Assembly (NCBI RefSeq): GCF_014874095.1
Contig: NZ_JADBEB010000001.1
Coordinates: 992,001 to 1,056,000 of the forward strand
Direction of reading: 5' to 3'
DNA from: Plantactinospora soyae
GTDB taxonomy: Bacteria; Actinomycetota; Actinomycetes; Mycobacteriales; Micromonosporaceae
Length of the DNA: 64,000 nucleotides
The notes under the pieces are model-generated. The model saw only the letters and a program-made list of their open reading frames with translations, was not told where the DNA came from and did no database searches. Positions 25,610 through 34,528 of the stretch are shown in pieces (position 1 is the first letter of the stretch; each line of letters begins with the position of its first letter). The translations under genes and the position numbers were made by a program.

Positions 25610-25644
25610 TCGCGGGGCAGCTCCAGTCCGGAGCTGCCCCGCGA
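25610..25644 (-). terminator. Terminator of moeZ
   Basis: A perfect 14-bp stem, CGCGGGGCAGCTCC (25611-25624) with its complement at 25630-25643, closes on a five-base loop; a further T-A pair extends it. It lies 33 bases after the moeZ stop at 25677. Confidence 0.85.
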
Positions 25645-25676
25645 TCGAGCGGTGTGGTGCGTCGGCCAGATGAAAC

Positions 25677-26858
25677 TCAGTAGGCGGGCAGGGACGGATC
25701 GATCTGCTTGATCCAGGAGAGCACCCCGCCCTGGACGTGCACCGCGTCCCGGAACCCGGCCGCCTTCACCGCGGCCAGCGCCTCGGCGGAGCGTACGCCC
25801 GACTTGCAGTGCAGCACGATCTGCTTGTCCTGCGGCAGCGTGGCCAGGGCCGCGCCGGAGAGGATGTCGCCCTTCGGGATCAGCGTGGCGCCGGGAATGC
25901 GGACGATCTCGTACTCGGCCGGCTCCCGGACGTCGACCAGGAAGATGTCCTTGCCGGCGTCCTGCCAGTCCTTCAGCTCCCGGGCGGTGATGGTCGCGTC
26001 CGCCACCGCCTCCTCCGCCTCCGGCGAGACCGCGCCGCAGAAGTCCTCGTAGTCCTCCAGCAGGTCGGTCACGGTCGGGTTCTCCCCGCACAGCGCACAG
26101 GCCGGATCCTTGCGGACCTTGATCTTCCGGTACGACATCTCCAGGGCGTCGTAGACCATCAGCCGGCCGACCAGCGGGTCACCGATCCCGGTGAGCAGCT
26201 TGATCGCCTCGGTGACCTGGATCGCGCCGATCGACGCGCAGAGCACCCCGAGCACTCCGCCCTCGGCGCAGGACGGCACCATCCCGGGCGGCGGCGGCTC
26301 CGGGTAGAGGCAGCGGTAGCAGGGACCGTGCTCGGCCCAGAACACCGACGCCTGCCCGTCGAAGCGGTAGATCGACCCCCAGACGTACGGCTTGCCGAGC
26401 AGCACCGCCGCGTCGTTGACCATGTACCGGGTGGCGAAGTTGTCCGTCCCGTCGACGATCAGGTCGTACTGGCTGAAGATCTCCTTGACGTTGTCCCGGT
26501 CCAGGGCGGTGTTGTGGATCTCCACGCTGACCAGCGGATTGATCTCCCGGATGGTCGCCGCCGCGGACTCGGCCTTCGGCCGGCCGACGTCCGACTGGCC
26601 GTGGATGATCTGCCGTTGCAGGTTGGACTCGTCGACGGTGTCGAAGTCGATGATGCCGAGCGTGCCGACTCCGGCCGCGGCCAGGTACATCAGCGCGGGC
26701 GAGCCGAGACCACCGGCCCCGACACAGAGCACCCGGGCATTCTTCAACCGCTTCTGCCCCTCGACCCCGACGTCCGGGATGATCAGGTGGCGCGAGTAGC
26801 GGCGGATCTCGTCAACGGTCAGCTCGGCGGCGGGTTCGACGAGCGGGGGCAGTGACAC
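25677..26858 (-). CDS. moeZ: Adenylyltransferase/sulfurtransferase MoeZ
   Basis: A 393-residue two-domain enzyme that adenylates the C-terminal glycine of ThiS/MoaD-like sulfur carriers and passes sulfur to them, serving molybdopterin, thiamine and cysteine-type thiocarboxylate pathways. The ThiF/MoeB domain (residues 1-270) shows RYSRHLIIPDVGVEGQ, VGAGGLGSPALMYLAAAGV, DGTDNFATRYMVND, and one zinc CxxC (CALCGENP). The rhodanese domain (from about 290) has the active cysteine in LHCKSGVRSAEAL. The GTG at 26858 follows GGGGAG. A hairpin stands in its leader and a strong terminator ends it, so it is monocistronic. Confidence 0.95.
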   Translation of the reverse strand: MSLPPLVEPAAELTVDEIRRYSRHLIIPDVGVEGQKRLKNARVLCVGAGGLGSPALMYLAAAGVGTLGIIDFDTVDESNLQRQIIHGQSDVGRPKAESAAATIREINPLVSVEIHNTALDRDNVKEIFSQYDLIVDGTDNFATRYMVNDAAVLLGKPYVWGSIYRFDGQASVFWAEHGPCYRCLYPEPPPPGMVPSCAEGGVLGVLCASIGAIQVTEAIKLLTGIGDPLVGRLMVYDALEMSYRKIKVRKDPACALCGENPTVTDLLEDYEDFCGAVSPEAEEAVADATITARELKDWQDAGKDIFLVDVREPAEYEIVRIPGATLIPKGDILSGAALATLPQDKQIVLHCKSGVRSAEALAAVKAAGFRDAVHVQGGVLSWIKQIDPSLPAY

Positions 26859-26882
26859 GGTGGACTCCCCGGTTCCGATCGT

Positions 26883-26903
26883 CGCTCAGCGGACGGCTGA
26901 GCG
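26883..26903 (-). promoter_or_regulatory. Leader hairpin upstream of moeZ
   Basis: CGCTCAGC and GCTGAGCG form a perfect 8-bp stem with a GGACG loop, 24 bases upstream of the moeZ start. It could be an operator or an mRNA leader element; I see no known riboswitch consensus. The rest of the 210 bases up to the DUF3152 gene shows no gene. Confidence 0.35.
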
Positions 26904-27068
26904 CATCGACAGTGGCATGTCGGGCCATTGTCGCTCCTCCGACCCGAAATCGACCATGAGGTGGAACACCTGCCCGAAATCCGGGAGCGGGAATAAGCCG
27001 ACCGTCGGGAACGGGTCAGCGCGGATGGGCGGCGGGACCGAGCCGGTCGGCGGGAGCGGGCGGGCCGG

Positions 27069-27926
27069 CTACGGCACGACCGGGCCGGCGTACCGGCGCC
27101 CGTCGACGTACGGCCAGCCGTTCGGCGCGCAGCCCCGCAGGCCGTACGTCTGCTGCGCCATCACCGGCGCGGGTGCCCCGGTACGCGGGCAGGCCTGGTG
27201 ATCCTCGCCGAGTTCGTGCCCGACCTCGTGGTTCAGCGCGAACGCCTGGTAGACCTCCAACGGCGCGCCGTACTCCGGCACCGCCGTCAGCCACCGGGCG
27301 ACGTTCAGGACCACCTCGCCCGGCAGGCGGCACGAGCCGTACCGCTCGGTGTGCAGCCCGGCGGTCGCGCACATCCGTTCCGAACTGCCCGGGGTGGCGA
27401 GGAAGACGGTGAACTCCGCCTTGGCGGCCTTGCCGACCCGCTGGAACCGGAGCCGCTTCGAGGCCGTCCAGCCACGCGGATCACCGAGGACCGCGTCGAC
27501 CGCACCGGCGAATCCGGCGACGTCCTGGCCGATGTCCTGCTCCACCGCGACGCGGTACCGGCGCAGGGCACCCGCACTGCCGAGCACCGGGCCCGCACCG
27601 GCGTACCCGAAGGTGCCCGGACCGGTGGTCGGATAACCGGCGTCCGGGTCGGTCTTCGGACCACCCCGGCCGGCCGTCGTGCCCGCCGCCCCGGCGACGA
27701 CCCGGTCCCGGCCCGCCGCCGCCACCGTCGAATCCGGCCCGCCCGGACGGCCGTGCACCAACCCGACCGCGAGCAGGCCGGCGGTGACCGCGAACAGGGC
27801 GAGTGCGACGGTACGCCGCCGCCGCGCGCGGGCGACGGCGACGCGGTGCCGTTCACGCCGGCCGTGCGAGCGGGCCGACCCGGGCCGAGAACGGTCGCGG
27901 TCGTGATGGTTTGCCGGAATCGTCAT
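27069..27926 (-). CDS. DUF3152 metallopeptidase-like membrane-anchored protein (1 of 2)
   Basis: A 285-residue protein with a basic cytoplasmic N-terminus, one signal-anchor helix (TVALALFAVTAGLLAVGLVHG, residues 40-60) and an extracytoplasmic DUF3152 domain. The motif NHEVGHELGEDHQACP matches the HExxHxxGxxH zinc pattern of metzincin-like peptidases. GCAPNGWPYVDGRRYAGP ends the domain. Cysteines in MCATAG, GSCRLPG, HQACP and LRGCAPN could form disulfides. The ATG at 27926 has no strong ribosome binding site. A second DUF3152 gene lies 73 bases upstream on the same strand. Confidence 0.87.
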   Translation of the reverse strand: MTIPANHHDRDRSRPGSARSHGRRERHRVAVARARRRRTVALALFAVTAGLLAVGLVHGRPGGPDSTVAAAGRDRVVAGAAGTTAGRGGPKTDPDAGYPTTGPGTFGYAGAGPVLGSAGALRRYRVAVEQDIGQDVAGFAGAVDAVLGDPRGWTASKRLRFQRVGKAAKAEFTVFLATPGSSERMCATAGLHTERYGSCRLPGEVVLNVARWLTAVPEYGAPLEVYQAFALNHEVGHELGEDHQACPRTGAPAPVMAQQTYGLRGCAPNGWPYVDGRRYAGPVVP

Positions 27927-27998
27927 GGCGGGACATAGACTGCCATATCGGCCGGTCGGGCAACAGCGCCACCGCACCGGTTCCGGCCGGCGCCCGGC

Positions 27999-28892
27999 TC
28001 ACAGCGACGGGCCGGCGTACCGCTTCCCCCGCAGGTACGGCCACGGATTCGCCGAGCAGCCCCGGAGAAAGAGCGTCTGCTGCATCATCACCGGGGCGGC
28101 CCGGCCGGTACGCGGACACTGCTCGTGCCCGTGGCCCAACTCGTGTCCCACCTCGTGGTTGACCACGTAGGTCCGGTACGTCTCCAGCGGCACCTTCGCC
28201 GAGACGAAGTGCGGCACGGAGAGCCGCCAGCGGTCGAGATTGAGGATCACCCGTCCGGTGCCCCGGCAGGAGGTGTACGGCTTACCGCCGACCTGGATGT
28301 TCACCCCGGACTCGGCGCACATCCTGCGGGCCGTACCGGCGGTGGCGAGATAGATCGTGAAGTCGTGGCCGCCCCCGTTCGGCACCCGCTGCAACCGCAG
28401 CCGCCCGCTGCCGATCCAACTGCGCGGGTCGGCCAATGAGGCGTCCACCTTCGCGGCGAACTCCCCGATGTCCTCGTTGGCGCCCCGCTCCATCGCCACC
28501 CGGTAACGACGCAGGGTCCCGGCCCGGCCGAGCACCTCGCCCCGACCGGTCGCGTACGTGAACTTGCCCGACCCGCTCGCCGGCACCGGACCGCCGAGCC
28601 GCAGGACGGGCGGCGGCGGTACGACCGGCGTAGGGGTGGGCGTCGGCGTCGGGGCGGCGACGCTGGCCGGAGCCGTCAGGGACGCCGTCGGCACCGCCTC
28701 GGCGGCCGAGCGGTCGGCCGGCGGCACCAGCAACGCGACGACGGCGATCGCGGCGGCCACGCAGAGCAGGGCGACCGCGAGCAGGTGACCGGGCCGGGGA
28801 CGCCGCCGGGAGCCCGGTCGACCCGAGGATGCCTCGCCGGGCGGTGGGACGGAATTGGGTGCCGATGGTTTGAGCCGAGGGTTGATCCGCAC
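27999..28892 (-). CDS. DUF3152 metallopeptidase-like membrane-anchored protein (2 of 2)
   Basis: A 297-residue paralogue of the adjacent protein. One N-terminal membrane helix (LLAVALLCVAAAIAVVALLV), a Pro/Thr linker with a TPTPTPTP run, then the DUF3152 domain with NHEVGHELGHGHEQCP, again fitting HExxHxxGxxH. The domain has the same order of motifs (GTLRRYRVAMERG, RVILNLDRW, ending GKRYAGPSL). The start is a GTG at 28892 with a weak ribosome binding site. The linker and anchor differ from the neighbour, so the two may act at different distances from the membrane. Confidence 0.87.
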   Translation of the reverse strand: MRINPRLKPSAPNSVPPPGEASSGRPGSRRRPRPGHLLAVALLCVAAAIAVVALLVPPADRSAAEAVPTASLTAPASVAAPTPTPTPTPVVPPPPVLRLGGPVPASGSGKFTYATGRGEVLGRAGTLRRYRVAMERGANEDIGEFAAKVDASLADPRSWIGSGRLRLQRVPNGGGHDFTIYLATAGTARRMCAESGVNIQVGGKPYTSCRGTGRVILNLDRWRLSVPHFVSAKVPLETYRTYVVNHEVGHELGHGHEQCPRTGRAAPVMMQQTLFLRGCSANPWPYLRGKRYAGPSL

Positions 28893-29007
28893 GTCTACTT
28901 AGTACGCCACGCCCATCGGTTTCGTTGCACGTTCGGCCGCACCGGACCGGCCCGGAACCGCCGCCGCGCTCGCCGAGCGGAGACATCTCCCAACTGGTGG
29001 CCGGCCC

Positions 29008-29054
29008 TATCCAGCAGCCGGGACACGGCCTTATCCAGCAGCCGGGACACGGCC
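29008..29054. repeat. 24-bp tandem duplication across the hydrolase stop codon
   Basis: A 23-bp sequence at 29008-29030 recurs at 29032-29054 with one intervening base (period 24). The minus-strand reading is in frame in both copies, so the last codons and stop of the hydrolase gene (RVPAAG, stop) are followed by a second RVPAAG and stop. Confidence 0.9.
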
Positions 29055-29993
29055 CGTCTCGCGCAGCAGCGCGACCGCCGCCCGGGCGACCGTCCGGGGC
29101 ACCTCCATCTGCGGAACGTGCCCCACGCCGTCCAGCACCAGCAGCCGGCTGTCCGGGATCAGTCGAGCCACCTGGGCCGGCACCCGGACGTCAACCAGCC
29201 GGTCCTGCGTACCGCCGATGACCAGGGTCGGCGCGGTGATCAGGCCGGCGATCCGCCACAGCGACCCGGCGCCGGGCAGGTACGCCCGGACGAAACTGCC
29301 GACCAGCCCACGCAGCGTACGCAGGTACGCCGCCGCATAGTGCTCGGCGGTGTACCGGATCCGGATCTCGTCGATCGCCTCCTGGCGCCGCTGGTCACAG
29401 ATCCGCCCCGTGTCGGCCACGCAGGCCTCCATCACCTGACGGGCCATCTCCTCCGGCGGCAACTGGGTCAGCCAGCGCGAGGCGAACCGTTCCGCCCCGG
29501 GCACCGCCAGCAGCGGCACCATCCGACCCTGCAACGAACGCCGGGGATCGAGGAACGGCATCGCCGGCGAGATCAGGGTGAGCGTGCGTACGAGATCGGG
29601 CCGCAGGCCGGCGACCCGTACCGAGATGGCGCCGCCGAGCGAGTTCCCGAACAGGTGCACCGGACCTCGACCGGAGTGCTCGATGTACCGGACGACCCGG
29701 TCGGCGAAGGCGGGAATGGTGTACCGGCGACCCGGCTCACTCCGGCCGAACCCGGGCAGGTCGATGGCCTGGCCGTCCAGGCGGTCGGCGAGCAGGCCGG
29801 CCAGGTCTGTCCAGTTCTGCGCCGAGCCGCCCAGCCCGTGCACGTAGAGCGCCGGCTCGGCGTCGGCCCGGGTCGCCGGGGTGTCCCGGACGTACGTGAC
29901 GGAGCCGTCGATCCGTACGGCCCGGCCGGGCCACGGCGGCGGCACCTCGTCCCGGGCGATCGACTCGTCCGCCTCCAACAGCGCACGCTTCAT
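29031..29993 (-). CDS. Alpha/beta hydrolase
   Basis: A 320-residue serine hydrolase. The oxyanion loop is HGLGGSAQNW, the nucleophile elbow GNSLGG (about residue 117), the acid is the Asp in GGTQDRLVD, and the base is the His in GVGHVPQME. A cap domain lies between the elbow and the acid (PGAERFASRWLTQLPPEEM). It starts with ATG 29993. Its substrate cannot be told from sequence; esterase or C-C hydrolase-like enzymes share this layout. The 3' end carries an in-frame 24-bp duplication. Confidence 0.88.
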   Translation of the reverse strand: MKRALLEADESIARDEVPPPWPGRAVRIDGSVTYVRDTPATRADAEPALYVHGLGGSAQNWTDLAGLLADRLDGQAIDLPGFGRSEPGRRYTIPAFADRVVRYIEHSGRGPVHLFGNSLGGAISVRVAGLRPDLVRTLTLISPAMPFLDPRRSLQGRMVPLLAVPGAERFASRWLTQLPPEEMARQVMEACVADTGRICDQRRQEAIDEIRIRYTAEHYAAAYLRTLRGLVGSFVRAYLPGAGSLWRIAGLITAPTLVIGGTQDRLVDVRVPAQVARLIPDSRLLVLDGVGHVPQMEVPRTVARAAVALLRETGRVPAAG

Positions 29994-30140
29994 GGACCAA
30001 GTGTGCCGGGATCACGGTGATCCTGTGGCCCGCCCGGGCCAAGCTCCGGCCGGAACGACACCGGGCGGAGACACCGCGTGCGCGTCTCCTCCCGGGTTGT
30101 CACGATTGCGCCGCCGGTTTCCCGGTTCCCGCCGCCCCGC

Positions 30141-33100
30141 TCAGGTGAGCAACGCCTCAAGCCGACGGTTCACCGCGGCCAGGGTGGCGCGGACCACCGC
30201 CTGACGCGGATCACCGGCGACCAGCGCCGATCCGGCGAGCTGCTCGACCCAGCCGTCGCAGACCAGCAGGACCACCACGGTGGCCACCTCGCAACTGCCG
30301 AACGGTACGACCGCGGCGTGCTCCACGAAGCAGCGACCCCGTTCGGTCACCCGGGTCGAGGCGCTGAGCAGTTCGTCGATCGCCGCCGCCGCCGCGACCG
30401 CGCAGAGGCGCAGGACGTACCCGTCGACCGCCGGACCGGTGGCCAGCCCGGTCGCCGGATGTTTCCCGGCGGCGAGCCGCACCTCGACGGTGGCGTCCAG
30501 CCCGAACGTGCTCACCTGCACGTGGTCGATGATCACGCGGGGCCCCGGCGGTGCTCCGGGGTTGAGCGGCCGGGAGGGCGCCGTTTCGGTCGACGTCACC
30601 TGACTGCCGGAGTACGAGGTGCCGGCCGTGCTCGGGCTGACTCCGGTCGTACCGGCCGACGCCCTCTGCAGGGTCTCCGTCTGCCCCGCGGGCTGGTCCT
30701 CGACGGCGGCCCGGCCCCGATGGCTCGGTGCCTGTCGGCGTCGACGGGGCTCCTCGGTCGACGGCTCGGCCTGGGTGGCCGGCGCCGCCGCGCGGGGCTC
30801 GGCCGGGGACTGCCGGGCCGGTCCTGGCGGGTAGGGGGCGGTGGTGGCACCGGGCGGCGCACCGAAGCCGGACGGGCTCGCGGCGGCCGGGCCGGGCAGA
30901 TTCTGTGGTGCGGCAGCCAGCCCCATCCGCTCCTGGAGCAGCCGCGCCACCTGGCGGCTCACCTCGGCCGGGTCGGCACCGTCGGAGAGGTCCAGCCGGA
31001 GGCTGTGTGCCCCGGCCGGCGTGGTACGCAGCGAGGCGTCCCGCACCCCGGCAACGCCCCGGACCGCGGCGAGGATCGCGTTGACGTCGAAACCGTCCGG
31101 TCGCTCGTGCAGTTGTGCCGCTCCATCCTCCCGACGCAGGTGGGTTGCGATTCGGGCGAGTTCCGGCGTCTCGGCGGGCGGCTCCGCGGCGGGCGGCTCC
31201 GGCACGGTGGGTACGTCCGGCTCGGCGGGTACCCGTTGCGGCAGCACGTCCAGGCTGGAATCCGCCGGCCGGGACGCGGGTTCGGCCGGTGTCGGCTCCG
31301 GATACCGGTACGCCTGTCCCGGATGGCTCGGTGCCGTCGGCAACGCCAGGGCTTCCCGGCGAGGTGGATATCCGGCCGGCTGGCCGGGGTGCGGGTAGCC
31401 CGACGACTCCGGTGTGGGCGAGGGCCGGACGGGGCCCGGCCCGGCCGGGTACCCCGACGAGTCCGCACCCGGCGGAAGCCCGGCACCGCCGAGCCCGGAC
31501 GGATAGTTGGCCGGATCCGCACCCGGCCCAGCGGGTCCCATCCCGGCCGGCCTCGACGAATAGCCCGGCAGTTCGGCCGCCGGCCCGTGCCCGGCACCGC
31601 CATGCGCCGACGGATACCCCGACGACTCCGCACCCGACGACATCCCAGCACCACCGTGCGCCGACGGATACCCCGACGACTCCGCGGCCGGTGGCGAGGG
31701 CGCCAGCCCGGTCGGCCCCGATGGATAGCCCGACGGCTCCCGGGCAGGCGGAAGCCCGGCTCCGGGCGACCCGGGCGGATAACTCGCCGGTTCGACATTC
31801 GGCCCGGCGGCGACGAGTCCGCCCGGCCCGGGCAGATAACCCGGCGACGACGGGCCCGGCGCGGCGGAGAGCCCGCCGGGGCCGGGCAGGTAGCCGGCCG
31901 ACTCCGCACCCGACTGGCCGGACAGCGTGCCCGGCCCCGGTAGGTAGCGCGGCGAATCCGGAGCTGGCGCGGGTGTCAGGGTGGCCGGCCCGGCCGGGCC
32001 GCCGAAGTCGTTCGTCCCGGCCCGGTAGGCGGGCGCCTCGGGGGGTACGGGCACGCCTCGGGCGACCGCCGGATCCTGCGGATAGCCGGGTCCGGTCAGC
32101 GGCTGGGGGTAGCCGTCCTGGTACCCGGACGCCGTGGCGGCCTGCGGTGGCTGCTCGGAGGCCCGCTGCGCCGCCTGGTCGAACGCCCGCTGCGACGCCT
32201 GGTCGGACCAACTCGTCGACGACCAGTGCTCGCGCTCCCGGGGCACCTCCGCGTCCCGACCCTGCTCGGCCGTGGGGGCGGACTCGGCGGGGTGGAAACT
32301 CTCCCCGTCCCGAGGGCCCTGCTGCTCGGCGGCGGGAGCGCCCGAGGCCCACGGCGGGGCCCAGCCGGGCGACCAGGCGCCGGCATTCGCACTGTGGGCA
32401 TCGGCGGGGGCGGTCGGCGGTGCCGCCCGCTCGTCCTGCTCGGCCGCGCGCCAGCCTCGTCCGGGCGACCCGCCCTGGTCAGCGCCGGGAACGTGGTTCG
32501 GTACCTGTTCGGGCTGGCGGGGAACCGCCGGCATCAGCGCGGTCCGCTCGGTCGCCGGCCGGTCGTAGTGGGGCCGCTCGAAATCCGCCGGGACCAGATA
32601 CTCCGACGCCGGGCCGGCCGGGGCGGCGGCCGGCGGACCCGATACCGCTGCCGGCGGACCGGACACCGCTGCCGGGGGTGGACCGGACATCGCCGCCGGG
32701 GGTGCCGAGAAGCTGGCCGGTGGCCCGGAGGTGGGGGCCGGCGGCGGCGAGAAGCTGGCCGGCGGTGCGGACACCGCTGCCGGCGGTGCCGAGAAGCTCG
32801 CCGGTGGCCCGGAGGTGGGTGCCGGTTGGCCCGGCTGACCCGACTCTCGCCACGGCGGCGGTTGAGCGACCTGCCCGGCGCCATGCTCCTGGTGTCTGAA
32901 GTCCCCGAAGTCCCCGAAGGCGTGTCGCGCCGGTCCGGCCGGATCCACCTCGTCGAAGTGGGGCTGCGACAGCGGATGCCCGGAATAGTCCGTTCCCACA
33001 CCGCTGGCCGGGTCCGGCCCGACGGCACGCCGCTCGGACGGCTCGGCGACCTCTGCCTCGTACGGGTAGACCGCCTCGCCCTGCACCGTCCGCCCGGCCC

Positions 33101-33416
33101 ACCCGCGTTCGGCCTCCTGCGCCTCGCCCAGATGTACGCCGTTGACCGGCTGCCGGAGTTCGCGGATCGGAATGCCGGGCGATGCCGGTAACGGCCGGGG
33201 CACGTAGTGCGGGGAACGGTCACCCCAACCGTGTGTCACCACCGGCTCGGCCGGCTGATGCCACTGCCGCCCGTTCGGATCGACGCCGCTCTCCGCACCG
33301 GACCAGCCCGCGTCGGCCGCCCAGCCATTGGCCGAGCGGGCCGGGTCACCCTGCGGACCTGCCCCGTTACCGTGCTCTCCCGGTGTGGGGGCTCCGGGTT
33401 GCCCTGTTTCGTCCAC
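30141..33416 (-). CDS. Giant proline-rich low-complexity protein with conserved C-terminal domain
   Basis: A 1091-residue protein. Residues 1-700 are disordered and rich in Pro, Gly, Ala and Ser, with internal repeats such as SSGYPSAHGGAG and PPASFSAPPAAVS. The last 350 residues contain two ordered pieces: a segment of about 75 residues (FDVNAILAAVRGVAGVRDAS...VARLLQERMG) and a C-terminal domain from VIIDHVQVSTFGLDATVEVR to RRLEALL. I see no signal peptide or membrane helix. AAGGAG sits six bases before the GTG at 33416. It diverges from a TetR gene. I do not recognise a function; the ordered C-terminus suggests a small-molecule or protein-binding role. Confidence 0.7.
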   Translation of the reverse strand: MDETGQPGAPTPGEHGNGAGPQGDPARSANGWAADAGWSGAESGVDPNGRQWHQPAEPVVTHGWGDRSPHYVPRPLPASPGIPIRELRQPVNGVHLGEAQEAERGWAGRTVQGEAVYPYEAEVAEPSERRAVGPDPASGVGTDYSGHPLSQPHFDEVDPAGPARHAFGDFGDFRHQEHGAGQVAQPPPWRESGQPGQPAPTSGPPASFSAPPAAVSAPPASFSPPPAPTSGPPASFSAPPAAMSGPPPAAVSGPPAAVSGPPAAAPAGPASEYLVPADFERPHYDRPATERTALMPAVPRQPEQVPNHVPGADQGGSPGRGWRAAEQDERAAPPTAPADAHSANAGAWSPGWAPPWASGAPAAEQQGPRDGESFHPAESAPTAEQGRDAEVPREREHWSSTSWSDQASQRAFDQAAQRASEQPPQAATASGYQDGYPQPLTGPGYPQDPAVARGVPVPPEAPAYRAGTNDFGGPAGPATLTPAPAPDSPRYLPGPGTLSGQSGAESAGYLPGPGGLSAAPGPSSPGYLPGPGGLVAAGPNVEPASYPPGSPGAGLPPAREPSGYPSGPTGLAPSPPAAESSGYPSAHGGAGMSSGAESSGYPSAHGGAGHGPAAELPGYSSRPAGMGPAGPGADPANYPSGLGGAGLPPGADSSGYPAGPGPVRPSPTPESSGYPHPGQPAGYPPRREALALPTAPSHPGQAYRYPEPTPAEPASRPADSSLDVLPQRVPAEPDVPTVPEPPAAEPPAETPELARIATHLRREDGAAQLHERPDGFDVNAILAAVRGVAGVRDASLRTTPAGAHSLRLDLSDGADPAEVSRQVARLLQERMGLAAAPQNLPGPAAASPSGFGAPPGATTAPYPPGPARQSPAEPRAAAPATQAEPSTEEPRRRRQAPSHRGRAAVEDQPAGQTETLQRASAGTTGVSPSTAGTSYSGSQVTSTETAPSRPLNPGAPPGPRVIIDHVQVSTFGLDATVEVRLAAGKHPATGLATGPAVDGYVLRLCAVAAAAAIDELLSASTRVTERGRCFVEHAAVVPFGSCEVATVVVLLVCDGWVEQLAGSALVAGDPRQAVVRATLAAVNRRLEALLT

Positions 33417-33564
33417 CGTGCGCTCCTTGGTCGCCCCCGCTGAGGCTACCGTGTGGTGGCAGTGCCGATAAGTTACAGCGGCGGGCTAATTCGGCAGTCA
33501 AGGGATGTACCCCGCCCGGTTCGTCAAGAAGGTCGACGGCGTGCGACGTGAAGCGGAGGTGACC

Positions 33565-34203
33565 ATGACCCAGGTGGGAAACGGCGCACAGACAGCCGGC
33601 CGGCCAACTCGTCTGCCGCGCTCGGCACGGCGTAAACAGCTGCTCGCGGCGGCCCAGGAGGTGTTCGTCGCCCAGGGGTACCACTCGGCCGCGATGGATG
33701 ACATCGCCGAGCGGGCCGGGGTCTCCAAGCCCGTCCTCTACCAGCACTTTCCTGGCAAGTTGGAGCTCTACCTGGCGTTGCTGGACACCCACTGCGACGC
33801 GATCGTGGCGAAGGTCCGGGAAGCCATGGCGGCGACCAGCGACAACAAGGAACGGGTCAGCGGGGCGGTTCGGGCCTACTTCGACTTCGTCGACCACGAG
33901 AGCGGGGCGTTCCGGCTGGTCTTCGAGTCGGACCTGCGCAACGAGCCGGCCGTACGCGAGCGGGTCGAACGGGTGGAGCAGGGCTGCATCGCGGCGATCA
34001 CCGACACCATCATCTCGGACACCGGGGTGAGCCGGTCGCGTGCCGAACTCCTCGCCTCCGGACTGGTCGGGGCGGCCGAGACGGCGGCCCAGTTCTGGTT
34101 GGCCGGCGGGCGGAAGGTGCCGAAGGCCGAGGCGGAGGCCCTGCTCACCGGCCTGTCCTGGCGCGGAATCGCGAGCTTTCCGTTGCAGGGCGAGTCGGCC
34201 TGA
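33565..34203 (+). CDS. TetR-family regulator
   Basis: A 212-residue regulator with an N-terminal helix-turn-helix (RRKQLLAAAQEVFVAQGYHSAAMDDIAERAGVSKPVLYQHF, read in two parts) and an all-helical ligand domain. GGAGGTGACC directly before the ATG at 33565 fixes the start, although the open frame begins 60 bases earlier. Followed by a DUF3107 gene, an arrangement widespread in actinobacteria. No palindromic operator stands out in the divergent region with the Pro-rich gene. Confidence 0.9.
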   Translation: MTQVGNGAQTAGRPTRLPRSARRKQLLAAAQEVFVAQGYHSAAMDDIAERAGVSKPVLYQHFPGKLELYLALLDTHCDAIVAKVREAMAATSDNKERVSGAVRAYFDFVDHESGAFRLVFESDLRNEPAVRERVERVEQGCIAAITDTIISDTGVSRSRAELLASGLVGAAETAAQFWLAGGRKVPKAEAEALLTGLSWRGIASFPLQGESA

Positions 34204-34269
34204 CAGTTGCCCCCACCAATCGGATAGCCTTGCCGACGGCGGATCTTTCGCCCCGAATGAGGAGGCCCC

Positions 34270-34494
34270 GTGGAGGTCAAGATCGGCGTGCAGTACGCGC
34301 CGCGCGAGCTGGTCCTGGAGAGCGCGCAGACGCCGGCCGAGATCGAGCAGATCGTGACGGACGCCCTCACCAACAACGGCACGCTGTCGCTGACGGACGA
34401 GAAGGGCCGACGGGTCATCGTGCCCGTCGACAAGGTGGCGTACGTCGAGATCGCCGAGGCGTCGCCCCGGGCGGTCGGGTTCGTCTCCCGCTGA
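34270..34494 (+). CDS. DUF3107 family protein
   Basis: A 74-residue conserved actinobacterial protein: MEVKIGVQYAPRELVLES, DALTNNGTLSLTDEKGRRV, and VAYVEIAE. The function is unknown. The GTG at 34270 follows GAGGAGG. It lies 66 bases after the TetR gene and is likely cotranscribed with it. Confidence 0.9.
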   Translation: MEVKIGVQYAPRELVLESAQTPAEIEQIVTDALTNNGTLSLTDEKGRRVIVPVDKVAYVEIAEASPRAVGFVSR

Positions 34495-34500
34495 TTCCGT

Positions 34501-34517
34501 CCCGCCCCGGCGGGTTT
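34501..34517. terminator. Short hairpin between convergent genes
   Basis: CCCGC and GCGGG pair around CCCG and are followed by TTT on the plus strand. It ends the DUF3107 unit and may also serve the convergent ferritin-like gene. Confidence 0.5.
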
Positions 34518-34528
34518 GGTGCCGAAGG

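Noticed and set aside
30700-33300. Possible CRISPR-like or mobile repeats in the Pro-rich gene
   Set aside because: The repeats are degenerate codon repeats for Pro/Gly/Ser-rich peptide units without spacers or constant repeat length.
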